This document shows, piece by piece, positions 17,795 through 27,428 of a stretch of 64,000 bases of DNA. The position numbers were made by a program, and so were the translations under genes. The stretch spans positions 1 to 64,000 of the forward strand of contig AP018318.1 in assembly GCA_003990705.1 (NCBI GenBank), in the 5' to 3' direction. The notes under the pieces were generated by a model. That model ran no database searches and was not told the origin of the DNA. It saw nothing but the letters and a program-made list of their open reading frames with translations. Positions within the stretch are counted from its first letter, which is position 1. Every line of letters begins with the position of its first letter. The stretch is from Nostoc sp. HK-01. Lineage in GTDB: Bacteria; Cyanobacteriota; Cyanobacteriia; Cyanobacteriales; Nostocaceae.

Positions 17795-20005
17795 TTACAC
17801 TGCTAACATTTCTGGTTCTGGCTGTGTTACAGATAAATTACCAAAAAAGTCGTAGTGATCTAAGGCTTCTAAAATCCCCCAAGCATAGCGTCCTTGAGCA
17901 AAGTAAATCTGGGGATAACCGCGTAACTTGTGGATTTCTTTGCTGTAATTCCCCACGACAACTGCCAAGGTATTCCCAGCCAGCATAGATTCATCATTAC
18001 CTGATGCACCTGCTACTAAGAAACGCTTTACAGGTAATACCCATTTTAAAGCTACGTAGCGCAGAGCATCTCCCTTAGAAGCCCGGAATGGTAATAAGTC
18101 AAGGTACATATTATGGCTAAAAATGCCTTTGACGGGGAGTTGTTGCTGGCGCAGGTGGCGGATGATTTCGCGGAAATTGGGTGCTTTATCAGCATCAACA
18201 AAGTAGCTAATTTTAAACTTACCTTGGGTGTCTGGGGGCTGTAATTCTATTCCTGGAATAGCTTTCATCGCTTCTCGAATTGCCCCAGGTTGCCAATTAT
18301 AGCTGATGTGTTTTTGCCAACTTGTATCTGTTACGATTTGCGGGCCGTAGTAGATTTCGCTCCCGGCTGAGGTAATCAGCAAATCTGGCATGGGAAATTC
18401 CCATTCCTCTAACATACTTAAAGTACTTTGGAGGTTGCGGCCTGTAGCAATACCAACACCAGTTGTATGTCCTTCGGCACGAATCCGCTGAATTAACTTG
18501 TGTAGTGCTTCTTGGTCGCCTAATAAAGTGTTATCAATTTCCGTAATCAGAAAGCGATCGGCGGTTGGTAAGTGGTTGGTTTCGGGGATTTTCCAGTCTG
18601 GGCGATCGCGTGTGGGAAATTCTCGCACTGGACTGAGTAAAGATTGAATCTTTTGTTGGGGAAATAGGCGGACTTTCTCTAGATATTGTTTTACATGACT
18701 TTCCCAAGAGAAATGCTTGCGGACATTACTCAAGCCATTGCTAGACCAACGTTGCCATTGTTCGCTATTTTTCAAAGCATCACGCAGGGCATTTTGAATG
18801 TCTTCAATATTCAGCGGGTCAATCAACACACCATTTTCACAAGCGCCAATAATATCTTGTGGCCCGCCATCAGATGTGGCAATAATTGGTACACCACAAG
18901 CAGAGGCTTCAATCAAAGTTAACCCAAATGGTTCTGTCAGTGCGGGATTAATAAACACGCCGCCAGTTTTCGCTGTCAAGCGATATAAATCAGGCACATC
19001 ATCAGAATTATGGTGTTTGGGATAGGCTATGTGACCATAAAGATCATAGCGATCGATTAATTGAAAGATTTCTGTAAAAACTTGTCTTGGCCCAGATTCC
19101 ATTGTCGAGATGTCGTCTCGTTGTCCTAGCACAACTACAAGATTAGCTAGATGACGCAGTTCGGAATCTTCTCCAAAAGCTTTAATCAGACGATTGACGT
19201 TTTTCCGCATTGCTGGCCGGGAAATTGCCATGATCATGGGCTTTTCCGGGTCTTTGAGGAATCGCTGTAATTGCTTATATATCGGCGGATTTGGCCAATT
19301 TTCTGGTGCAGGATAAAAATTTTCTAAAGTTACTCCAGGCGGGATGACCACCATTCTTTCTGGTTGATATTGGTCGTAAACGCTGTACTGTTCATCAATT
19401 TCTTGATGAGTACTGGCGATGACTAAGGCTGCACCGCCAAGGGTAATTTCTTCGGCTTCAATGCGAGTACTAATATGAAAGTGATCTTCAATCGCTTCGA
19501 GTTTGGTTCCTTGTTCTAATAATCTTTGCTGTTTGACTCGGCCGAGGGAATGACCTGTATGTACAAGGGGTGTTCCTAGCCAACCAGCAACTCGACAACC
19601 GACATATCCCGCATCGGCGTAGTGAGTATGAATAACATTGGGAATTCTGCCAACTTTGCGAATATGTCTGAGTAATTCATCCGCAAAGGTATCTAAATGC
19701 GGCCAGAGAACTTCTTTGCGGAGATAGCGGCGTGGCCCACAAGCCAGACGAATAATTTGGGCTTTGTCTGACAGCATTTCTACGGGTTTGGCGTAGTCTG
19801 AACTGACTTTTGGGTCGTCTACTAAACGCGTCACCAAGTCTACTCTTTCTACTTGGGGATTTTTTGCTAGTGTACAAGCAAGTTCGACTACATATTTTGT
19901 TTGTCCACCAGTGTCAGCATCTCTGCCTAATTCCAGGTTTTTACCCCTAATCAAACCGTGAACACTGACTAGTAGAATATACAACCCTGAATTATTTGAT
20001 ACCAT
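17795..20005 (-). CDS. sps: Sucrose-phosphate synthase, bidomain form
   Basis: Makes sucrose-6-phosphate from a nucleotide sugar and fructose-6-phosphate, used for osmoprotection and as the carbon carrier in filaments. The glycosyltransferase part (about 1-470) shows GRDADTGGQTKYVVELA, HTHYADAGYVG, HTGHSLGR and the retaining-GT motif PALTEPFGLTLIEA. A C-terminal HAD sucrose-phosphatase-like domain (about 485-725) follows. Its first motif reads ITEIDNTLLGD, with Glu489 where active phosphatases have the nucleophilic Asp, so this domain is probably non-catalytic, as described for other bidomain cyanobacterial enzymes. Length 736 fits that class. The ATG start gives a normal N-terminus. Confidence 0.92.
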   Translation of the reverse strand: MVSNNSGLYILLVSVHGLIRGKNLELGRDADTGGQTKYVVELACTLAKNPQVERVDLVTRLVDDPKVSSDYAKPVEMLSDKAQIIRLACGPRRYLRKEVLWPHLDTFADELLRHIRKVGRIPNVIHTHYADAGYVGCRVAGWLGTPLVHTGHSLGRVKQQRLLEQGTKLEAIEDHFHISTRIEAEEITLGGAALVIASTHQEIDEQYSVYDQYQPERMVVIPPGVTLENFYPAPENWPNPPIYKQLQRFLKDPEKPMIMAISRPAMRKNVNRLIKAFGEDSELRHLANLVVVLGQRDDISTMESGPRQVFTEIFQLIDRYDLYGHIAYPKHHNSDDVPDLYRLTAKTGGVFINPALTEPFGLTLIEASACGVPIIATSDGGPQDIIGACENGVLIDPLNIEDIQNALRDALKNSEQWQRWSSNGLSNVRKHFSWESHVKQYLEKVRLFPQQKIQSLLSPVREFPTRDRPDWKIPETNHLPTADRFLITEIDNTLLGDQEALHKLIQRIRAEGHTTGVGIATGRNLQSTLSMLEEWEFPMPDLLITSAGSEIYYGPQIVTDTSWQKHISYNWQPGAIREAMKAIPGIELQPPDTQGKFKISYFVDADKAPNFREIIRHLRQQQLPVKGIFSHNMYLDLLPFRASKGDALRYVALKWVLPVKRFLVAGASGNDESMLAGNTLAVVVGNYSKEIHKLRGYPQIYFAQGRYAWGILEALDHYDFFGNLSVTQPEPEMLAV

Positions 20006-20518
20006 GTCTTCCTCTGTGGTTGATTGTAGATAGGTAATGCTATAGTTCGCCTGATGAGTGTTGAATTTGTAGGGAGAGTTAAAGACAGAACATCTATCAT
20101 TAGCATTAGTTAGCTTTAATCAAAGATGTCATACTTATTTTCCCTGAGTGTGGACTGATAATTAAAAAATTAACTACCAAAAGAAAGGGATTTTGTTACT
20201 TTGCCGAAATTGTCGCCAAATGACTTGCCAAAAATGAGAATTAGTGTCTAATTTTATGGATAATTTAGTATGAATGATGACAAAATTAGGCTGTGAAATA
20301 TGCTCTGTCATGGTTAAATCGACAAATGGGATTATGTCTCAGAAAATAATTAACTTCCTGAACGATCGCTAAAAATTTACGGCTTAAAAACAGTATGGTA
20401 CTTTGTATTTTTCTCACACAGATCATACGATGAGAAAATTTTGTTGTCTTCTCCTTTATGGACGATTTAGTTAAGAAAACAGATAATCATTTTTGATAAA
20501 AATCATCCCAAAATATCT
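20006..20518. other. Divergent spacer sps/murF
   Basis: 513 bp, AT-rich, between divergently transcribed genes. It must hold both promoters. I see no convincing ORF, RNA or long repeat. Confidence 0.5.
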
Positions 20519-21880
20519 ATGTCTTGGTCTTCTACCCTATCCCAACTGCTGCAAGTGATCTCGGCGCAATCTAGCAACTTATCGGCAACTGCTTTAGCTC
20601 AAGTTAGCAGTGGTATCCAAACTGATACGCGAATTATTCAGCCAGGAGAGGTATTTCTGGCTTTACGTGGGGAAAATTTTGATGGACATGATTTTATTCC
20701 CACAGCGATCGCGAAAGGTGCGTTAGCAGCAATTGTGGATTTTGACTACGAAAATTCTCAATTTCCGGTGTTGCAGGTGAAAAACACTCTCGCAGCTTAT
20801 CAACAAATTGCCAGATGGTGGCGCGATCGCTCTGATATCCCAGTGATTGGCGTAACGGGTTCTGTGGGCAAAACTACAACCAAAGAATTAATCACGGCGG
20901 TTTTATCTACACAAGGGAGAGTTCACAAGACTTACGGAAATTTCAATAATGAAATAGGTGTACCGAAAACTCTGCTGGAACTGGATGCAGAACATAATTT
21001 TGCTGTGATTGAAATGGCGATGCGGGGTAGAGGACAAATTGCTGAACTAACACACATTGTTCGGCCGACTATTGGTGTAATTACTAACGTGGGGACGGCG
21101 CATATTGAGTTGTTAGGTTCAGAAACAGCGATCGCTGAGGCAAAATGTGAATTATTAGCTGAAATGCCTCAAGATGGTGTAGCAATTCTCAATCACGACA
21201 ATCCTTTATTAATCGCCACAGCTAAACAGGTTTGGTCAGGTGAAGTTTTAACTTATGGTTTATCTGGTGGCGATATCTCAGGTACTTTGATTGATAGTGA
21301 AACAATAGAAGTTGCAAGTATAAAACTACCTTTACCGCTGGCTGGTCGTCATAATGCGACGAATTTTTTAGCCGCTTTAGCTGTCGCCAAGGTATTAGGA
21401 ATTGATTGGTCAACTTTAACTGATGGTGTCACAGTGGATATGCCCACCGGGCGATCGCAACGTTATGCTTTACCCAATGATGTTGTATTGTTAGATGAAA
21501 CTTATAATGCTGCACCAGAAGCAATGTTAGCCGCCTTGCAGTTATTGGCTGATACTCCCGGAAAACGCAAAATTGCCGTATTGGGAGCCATGAAAGAATT
21601 AGGAGAGAGATCGCCACAATTACACCAAAAAGTCGGTGAAACCGTCCGCCACTTGAATTTGGACGGGTTGCTAGTTTTGGTAGACGGACAAGATGCAGTA
21701 GCGATCGCTCAAAGTGCTGAAGGTGTACCCTCAGAGTGCTTTGCTAGTCATGGCGATTTAGTAGCGCGACTCAAAACATTTATTCAAGCAGGCGATCGGA
21801 TTTTATTTAAAGCGGCTCATTCTGTAGGTTTAGATCGCGTTGTCAATCAATTGCGAGCAGAATTTACGGCAAAATGCTGA
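20519..21880 (+). CDS. murF: UDP-MurNAc-tripeptide:D-Ala-D-Ala ligase
   Basis: Cytoplasmic peptidoglycan ligase that adds D-Ala-D-Ala to the UDP-MurNAc-tripeptide using ATP. The 453 residues include the substrate domain with DTRIIQPGEVFLALRGENFDGHDF, the ATP loop GVTGSVGKTTTKE at about 116-128, the YGNFNNEIGVP motif, the EMAMRGRGQI metal/carbamate region, HNATNFLAALA, and the C-terminal DETYNAAPEAMLAAL. All are diagnostic for MurF. The ATG at 20519 yields a complete N-terminus. It is monocistronic and convergent with the next gene. Confidence 0.95.
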   Translation: MSWSSTLSQLLQVISAQSSNLSATALAQVSSGIQTDTRIIQPGEVFLALRGENFDGHDFIPTAIAKGALAAIVDFDYENSQFPVLQVKNTLAAYQQIARWWRDRSDIPVIGVTGSVGKTTTKELITAVLSTQGRVHKTYGNFNNEIGVPKTLLELDAEHNFAVIEMAMRGRGQIAELTHIVRPTIGVITNVGTAHIELLGSETAIAEAKCELLAEMPQDGVAILNHDNPLLIATAKQVWSGEVLTYGLSGGDISGTLIDSETIEVASIKLPLPLAGRHNATNFLAALAVAKVLGIDWSTLTDGVTVDMPTGRSQRYALPNDVVLLDETYNAAPEAMLAALQLLADTPGKRKIAVLGAMKELGERSPQLHQKVGETVRHLNLDGLLVLVDGQDAVAIAQSAEGVPSECFASHGDLVARLKTFIQAGDRILFKAAHSVGLDRVVNQLRAEFTAKC

Positions 21881-21938
21881 GTCAATCAATTTTAGATATT
21901 AGATGAGAATAATATTGCCATCTAATATCTCCTATTTT

Positions 21939-24680
21939 CTAATTGAATTGAAATAACTTAAAAGGAGTAGGTCTACCAACACCATAACCTTGGGCATAAT
22001 TTACCCCAAGGTTTTGAATTACTTTTAAAATGTCGTTGTTTTCCACAAACTCGGCAATAGTTTGAATTCCCATAACTTGACCAATTTTATTGATAGCATC
22101 TACCATTGCTAAATCAATTGGTTCTTCTACAATATGCTTCACAAAACTGCCGTCAATTTTTAAATAATCGACTGGTAAATTTTTGAGATAAGCAAAAGAA
22201 GACATCCCACTACCAAAATCATCCAAGGCAAAGCAACAACCAAAGTCTTTGAGTGCGCGAATAAATCCCGCTGCTTTACCTAAGTTTTTGATAGCCACAG
22301 TTTCGGTAATTTCAAAGCAAATAGCTGCGGGTGGAATTTGGTGTAATGTGAACTGGTCGCAGATAAAATCAATAAATTGCTCATCGTTAATACTAGCGCC
22401 AGAAAGATTGATGGTGTATAAACAACCACGAGAGTATTTTAGTAATGGACAATAATGTTGTTGAAAATCTACACATTGACCTAGATGAGTAAAAAAGGTG
22501 TGAATTACCCAACGGTCAATAGTTTGCATCAAATTATAGCGTTCAGCCGCAGGAATAAACGCCATTGGTGAGACTAACTTACCCGTTTCATCAATCAGTC
22601 TTAAGAGAATTTCGTAATGTTCTGTTTCGCAGTGGTTTCTAGTAACGGGAACAATGGACTGGTAATAAAGCCGAAAACGATTGTCTTCTAATGCTTGGGT
22701 AATTCTGCCTACCCATTGCATTTCACCATACTGTCTTGCCAATTCCAGATCATCAGCTTGATAAATATGTACACGATTACGTCCTTGATTTTTTGCCACA
22801 TAACAAGCTGCATCAGCAGCACTTAAGGCACTATTCATATTTGGCGTATCAGCGTTGATAGCAACTAAGCCAATGCTGATGCTGATATTGAAAACTTTAT
22901 CCTGTTTCCAGACAAAGCGAAACTTTTGCGTGTTTTCTCGGATGATATTAGCCCTGACTACAGCTGCTTCTAAAGAACAGTTATTGAATATAATGCCAAA
23001 TTCATCTCCACCCAGACGTGCAAGGGTGTCATCAGAAGGGACATAGCTTTGAAACAAATTAGCAATTTCAGACAATAGTTCATCGCCAGCAACGTGACCG
23101 CAGGTATCATTGATAACTTTGAATTGGTCTAAATCTAAATAGCACAATGCGTGTTGTTCTGTACCTGTATGAGCGTTGGTGACGGCCTGTGCTAAATGAT
23201 GTTCAAACTCTCTTCGGTTTACCAGTCCTGTCAAACTATCGTGCTTGGCTTGCCAGGATAATAAACGTGCCATGTTGCGGCTTTGGGTAACGTCGTGAAA
23301 CACCAGCACTACACCAACAATATCGCCGTCTCTGGTACGAATTGGCGCAGCGGAGTCTTCAATCGATAATTCTCTACCATTGCGGGTAATCAGCACTGTA
23401 TGATTGGCTAAAGCAACAATCATGCCAGAATCTAAAACTTGTTCGACTGGATTTTCTGCGGCTTCGCGGGTATTTTCATGAATAATTTGAAAAACTTGTG
23501 TTAATGGCATACCCATTGCCTCACTTAGACTCCAACCAGTGAGTATCTCGGCAACTGGGTTGATATATTTAATCAAACCTCTAGCATCGGTAGTAATTAC
23601 TCCATCCCCAATTGATTGCAATGTCACTAAAGCTAGTTCTTTTTCTTGAAAAAGAGCTTGTTCGATCATTTGGCGTTCGCCAATTTCTGTTTGTAATTGT
23701 TCTAGCGCCTTTAATAACTCGCTTGTGCGAAGCATCACTCTTTTTTCGAGTTCTTCATTGGCTTTTTGCAGTGCTATTTGCGATCGCCTTCGCTGATGAT
23801 CAATAACGTTAAGCGATCGGGCATTCCGCCAAATCAACACCGCAAAGACAATAATATTCAAAACACTTAAAATACACAGTCCAAATTCCGCCGTATAAAT
23901 CTCCATTCGATACCCACAGAGAACTAGCCAGCAGATGGCTGGCGGAAAGATAATTGCTGCTGGTAATAAATTCCTCGCCATCATCCCACCTGCATGTTTA
24001 CTAGTGACTACAATCATTAACCCACGGTTTGGACAGGCAAACAAAATGCCACAGATGAGTAAAATCAATGCAACGGCTGTATGTATCGCTATTGATGTTA
24101 AGGAACCAAATTTATAGAAATAAGCATTACCATATACGTAGCCTAATAGCCCCATACTGGCAATAAAAAATGCCACTAGTGCAAATGACTGCGCTAAAAA
24201 ATACTTGGGTTGCGCCAGACTCAACAGCAGTAGGCTCAAGCCCAATAACAAAAAAATAACGGCTGTATGAACAGCCATCCGACCAGGCGCAACATCACCT
24301 AAAGGGTCAATGCTGGTTTTAAATAAAATTTGATCAATCCCAAAGTCTAAGTTGAAGGCATATTGCATCAGTGTTAACAAACTAATTACTAACACTAAGA
24401 AGGCGCAGACTTGAGCCGCAGAACGCGTTATGTAAGGTTTCCATTGCCAATGCCACAGCCATAAAGATGTTCCGCCTAAAATTAAACAGATAGCAGTGTT
24501 GACTTTCATTGCTACCCATTCCGGCACAACGCTCTTAAGAACTGTAATATCTTTCATCCATCCCATAAGGACTACACAGCCGATCAAAACGACGGCAATA
24601 CTAGTTTTTTGTGAATAAAATTGGCATAAAGCATGAAGAGAAGAAGACTGATAACGAGACTGAAGATGATGAATAGTCAT
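21939..24680 (-). CDS. Membrane PAS-GGDEF-EAL cyclic-di-GMP protein
   Basis: A 913-residue protein with an N-terminal membrane domain (about 25-290, some eight hydrophobic segments), a coiled linker, a PAS domain (about 350-470), a GGDEF domain and an EAL domain. The cyclase motif GGDEF (about 557-561) is intact, with LARLGGDEFGIIF around it. The EAL motif appears as EIL (E690), and the metal and catalytic residues look preserved: INLSGASIND, CFEITETVA, LDDFGSGMSSF, YLKIDG and IAEFVE. Both synthesis and breakdown of c-di-GMP are therefore possible. The signal sensed by the membrane part is unknown. Confidence 0.92.
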   Translation of the reverse strand: MTIHHLQSRYQSSSLHALCQFYSQKTSIAVVLIGCVVLMGWMKDITVLKSVVPEWVAMKVNTAICLILGGTSLWLWHWQWKPYITRSAAQVCAFLVLVISLLTLMQYAFNLDFGIDQILFKTSIDPLGDVAPGRMAVHTAVIFLLLGLSLLLLSLAQPKYFLAQSFALVAFFIASMGLLGYVYGNAYFYKFGSLTSIAIHTAVALILLICGILFACPNRGLMIVVTSKHAGGMMARNLLPAAIIFPPAICWLVLCGYRMEIYTAEFGLCILSVLNIIVFAVLIWRNARSLNVIDHQRRRSQIALQKANEELEKRVMLRTSELLKALEQLQTEIGERQMIEQALFQEKELALVTLQSIGDGVITTDARGLIKYINPVAEILTGWSLSEAMGMPLTQVFQIIHENTREAAENPVEQVLDSGMIVALANHTVLITRNGRELSIEDSAAPIRTRDGDIVGVVLVFHDVTQSRNMARLLSWQAKHDSLTGLVNRREFEHHLAQAVTNAHTGTEQHALCYLDLDQFKVINDTCGHVAGDELLSEIANLFQSYVPSDDTLARLGGDEFGIIFNNCSLEAAVVRANIIRENTQKFRFVWKQDKVFNISISIGLVAINADTPNMNSALSAADAACYVAKNQGRNRVHIYQADDLELARQYGEMQWVGRITQALEDNRFRLYYQSIVPVTRNHCETEHYEILLRLIDETGKLVSPMAFIPAAERYNLMQTIDRWVIHTFFTHLGQCVDFQQHYCPLLKYSRGCLYTINLSGASINDEQFIDFICDQFTLHQIPPAAICFEITETVAIKNLGKAAGFIRALKDFGCCFALDDFGSGMSSFAYLKNLPVDYLKIDGSFVKHIVEEPIDLAMVDAINKIGQVMGIQTIAEFVENNDILKVIQNLGVNYAQGYGVGRPTPFKLFQFN

Positions 24681-24923
24681 AGCTTATGACTCATAAGTAG
24701 CAAGTATCATGATATTTGCTAGTTTTACATGAAATTATATACATAAAAGTATAAAAATCTTGAAGCTAATATGAGCCTTTACTTCAAAAAATTGGTGTTT
24801 TTTGAGATTCTATTTAATAGAGAGTATTAAATCGTGTGAACTCTATTCAAAAATAAAATCCGCTTTAGCGAACTAACTATTTAACAATAAAGGCTAATTA
24901 TTGCTTGTCTGGACAATAAATGG

Positions 24924-25058
24924 TCATATCAAGTCCGACTAACACTTGTCATTACGAGCGCAGCGTAGACGCGTAGCGGAGAGTCCAGACGATTGCGTCG
25001 TTCCACTTGGTTGCACTTGCTGCGGATATATCACAAGTAATTTGCCGGATATGATATC
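24924..25058. mobile_element. MITE-like element with imperfect terminal inverted repeats
   Basis: The left end (24925-24949) and the reverse complement of the right end (25033-25058) share the pattern ATATCA-NN-TCCG-N-C-(4-5)-ACTTGT. The 80-bp interior contains GCGTAGACGCGTAGCGG, a word I know as frequently repeated in Nostoc genomes. About 135 bp long with no coding capacity, which fits a non-autonomous miniature element. Confidence 0.55.
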
Positions 25059-25185
25059 AAACGACGTTTTACTATTTCTAAATTGAGCCGCAAAAGCAAT
25101 ATTTATCAATTATTTTCAGACATAATTAATGTAATATTTTCGGTTCTTATATGTGTTGAAAACAATAACAATTTATTTCAAAAAA

Positions 25186-25205
25186 AAGTCCGCTAATGCG
25201 GACTT
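25186..25205. terminator. 8-bp hairpin in the GGDEF-TPR spacer
   Basis: AAGTCCGC (25186-25193) and GCGGACTT (25198-25205) flank a TAAT loop. An A-run lies just 5' on the plus strand, so on the minus strand the hairpin is followed by a T-run and would terminate minus-strand transcription. No minus-strand gene ends immediately upstream of it, which makes the terminated transcript unclear. Confidence 0.5.
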
Positions 25206-25521
25206 CGGACATTGGATAAGGTTAGGTTTTCACCAAGATCGCTTACTCTTTATGAGAGTTATATTTATTCTTATCTACGTCATCTGAAAAATCAAGGCTG
25301 ATCCAGCAACTCTTTAGACATAAGTCCTGAGATTTGGTCTGCGGATAATTTGCCAAAACTTAGACATCTCTCAACTGGGCATTCACTTCTATGTTCTAGT
25401 TTAATTGCGATTTTGGCTGAAAATGCCCACTCTACATATAGTTTATCAATGAAATTTAAGTACTATAGTTGAGCATTAATTAATCAATAATTTTCTGCAT
25501 TTTGCTGGTGAATTTATGTGA
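25206..25521. other. Spacer with a short open stretch
   Basis: No full gene. On the minus strand 25292-25462 stays open for 57 codons and includes EHRSECPVERCLSFGKLSAD, which looks protein-like, but there is no usable start codon. It may be a gene fragment. Confidence 0.3.
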
Positions 25522-26793
25522 TTATCTACCGCGGTCGCGTTCTAAATCTTCAATCACTTTTTGTAGATACCATTCATCTGGTTTTCCTGGATAATAATCT
25601 TGTTTTTGGTCAATTAATCGTTGAGCAATTTCCCAATAACCGCCAACTAAGCGCAAAAGTTTTTGGCGTAATAAGTTATACTTTTGCTTTTTCGATTCAG
25701 GATAAGTTGTCTGGATTTTTTGTAGGCTATTTAAAACTTGTTGGTAATTATCCCAATCTTCTTGTTCGCAAAAAATACTAGCTGCACGTTGATAATCTTC
25801 AACAGCGCTTTGCATTTCTTCAAGTAATGTATAAGCAATGCCACGATTGTAGTAAGCTTGGGCATCATCAAATTTAATTTGTAGCGCTTGCGTATAATCT
25901 TGAATTGCACCAAGATAATTACCCATTGCTCGATAGACATTGCCTCTAGCAACATATATCAAAGCATCTTGGGGCTGAATTTGCAGTGCTTGGTTAAAAT
26001 CTGCGATCGCACCTTGATGATCTCCCAACAAAGCACGGGCTTTACCTCGGTTGCGATAGACGATAGCATCTTGAAATTTGAGTAACAGTGCTTGGTTAAA
26101 GTCTGCGATCGCCTCACGGTAATTTCCCATTTTGCAACGCACTACACCCCGACAACAATAAGCTTGGGCATCTTGAGGATCTGCTTGTAAGACCCAGTTT
26201 AAATCTGCGATCGCTTCTCGTGTATCTCCCTTTTCGGCTTTGTCTAATAGTTGCGTAAAATAATCTTTGGTGGAGATGATGGGTGTAGTTATAGAATTTT
26301 GTGGTTGTACGGCTACTTTAGCTGGAGGTTGTAACTGTTTAATCTGTTCTAGACAGAGACGACAATTTTCCTTATCTTTTTGTTGTAAATATAATTCTGC
26401 GGCTTGTTTCAAACTAGCGATCGCATCTTGAATGAATCCCTGTTTGCGGCGTACGATTCCCCGCAAATTATAAGCTGCTGCATAATTACCACGCAGATTA
26501 ATCGCCCGTTCCACATCATCCAACGCGCCAGATAAATTTTTCAGCGCCACTCGTGCCAATGCACGACTATAGTAAGCTTCAACAAATTTAGCATCAATTT
26601 TTAGTGCTTCGGTATAATCAGAAACTGCCGAAAGAATTTGTCCTGAATCATAATACGCCAATCCTCTTTGCAAATACGCCTCAGCATCGAATGGCATTAG
26701 CTGTATTACTTGGCTAAAATTTGCGATCGCCCCAGCATAATCTTTTTGTTTAGCTTTTTCTAACCCCTGTAAGTAGAGTTCGTGATTACTCAT
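25522..26793 (-). CDS. Tetratricopeptide repeat protein
   Basis: About 423 residues made almost entirely of TPR units in two blocks (roughly 1-140 and 190-370). Canonical repeats such as YYNRGIAYTLLEEMQSAVED and consensus positions AIADFNQAL(Q/L)...A..Y..RG are visible. The blocks are split by a short linker, and the C-terminal 70 residues are not TPR. It is a protein-interaction scaffold whose partners are unknown. The ATG at 26793 (MSNHELYLQGLEKAKQ) begins right at the first repeat; a frame to 26859 adds 22 atypical residues. No signal peptide is seen. Confidence 0.85.
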   Translation of the reverse strand: MSNHELYLQGLEKAKQKDYAGAIANFSQVIQLMPFDAEAYLQRGLAYYDSGQILSAVSDYTEALKIDAKFVEAYYSRALARVALKNLSGALDDVERAINLRGNYAAAYNLRGIVRRKQGFIQDAIASLKQAAELYLQQKDKENCRLCLEQIKQLQPPAKVAVQPQNSITTPIISTKDYFTQLLDKAEKGDTREAIADLNWVLQADPQDAQAYCCRGVVRCKMGNYREAIADFNQALLLKFQDAIVYRNRGKARALLGDHQGAIADFNQALQIQPQDALIYVARGNVYRAMGNYLGAIQDYTQALQIKFDDAQAYYNRGIAYTLLEEMQSAVEDYQRAASIFCEQEDWDNYQQVLNSLQKIQTTYPESKKQKYNLLRQKLLRLVGGYWEIAQRLIDQKQDYYPGKPDEWYLQKVIEDLERDRGR

Positions 26794-26973
26794 AATTGAT
26801 AATTTATAGGTGTATGTTGCAATCTGCCCACCGTAACTTCTATCTTGCACCATATTCAAAGCTGCGTTGCGGATAAATGATGAATTTAAATATCAAAGTG
26901 CTGGTACAAAAGAAATGCAGCAGAAAACATCTCTGTCTGTCTGCTGCTACCAAATATGAGGCTGAGTCACTTT

Positions 26974-27300
26974 TTACATCCGAGTCATAACGGCTACTTT
27001 GGTCAACTTATCTTTTTCCAGTCCCTGTAGTTCATCAAGATGCAGCCAACCCTCTTTGATCAACCTAGCAAAGACAAAGATGAGAACTGAATATCTGTAT
27101 TCGTATTTACCATCTATTTCATGCCTTCTGGCACTTAAGAAATCGTGTAACTGCCACATTTCATCAGCCTGTGTCATCTTACTGGATCTTTGCCGGACTT
27201 CTTGGATTACCGCTTCAATTTCTCGCTGATATGCTTTTTCAAAAGCGTGTTTAGCTATTTCTTCCTCGGTCTTAGACCATTCAACTTCACTCACGTGCAT
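26974..27300 (-). CDS. frp: Fluorescence recovery protein
   Basis: FRP binds the C-terminal domain of photoactivated orange carotenoid protein, detaches it from the phycobilisome and speeds its return to the dark orange form. The 108-residue sequence carries family hallmarks: AFEKAYQREIEAVIQEVRQR, DEMWQLHDFLSARRHEIDGK and a C-terminal LIFVFARLIKEGWL region. The strongly conserved W-(Q/K)-LHDFLSA-(R/K)-RHEIDGKY block is decisive. It is all-helical, with no membrane segment. It lies 128 bp downstream of ocp on the same strand, the usual ocp-frp arrangement, with a hairpin between. Confidence 0.93.
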   Translation of the reverse strand: MHVSEVEWSKTEEEIAKHAFEKAYQREIEAVIQEVRQRSSKMTQADEMWQLHDFLSARRHEIDGKYEYRYSVLIFVFARLIKEGWLHLDELQGLEKDKLTKVAVMTRM

Positions 27301-27363
27301 TCCGAACCTTAAAATTTATACGTTTAATTGTTTTATCAATGGGCGATTTGCTGCAAAAAATAG

Positions 27364-27388
27364 GAGCGCCCTTGACTAGAGAGCGCTC
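27364..27388 (-). terminator. Attenuator-like hairpin between ocp and frp
   Basis: Read on the minus strand, GAGCGC (27383-27388) pairs with GCGCTC (27364-27369) and is followed by CTATTTTTTGC. This is a terminator shape placed between ocp and frp. It could lower frp transcript relative to ocp. Confidence 0.6.
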
Positions 27389-27428
27389 ACACAATCATTC
27401 AAGGTATAGCTATTAGCTGGTACTTCTT

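Noticed and set aside
25518-25781. Plus-strand frame of 87 residues
   Set aside because: It is the antisense shadow of the TPR protein gene.
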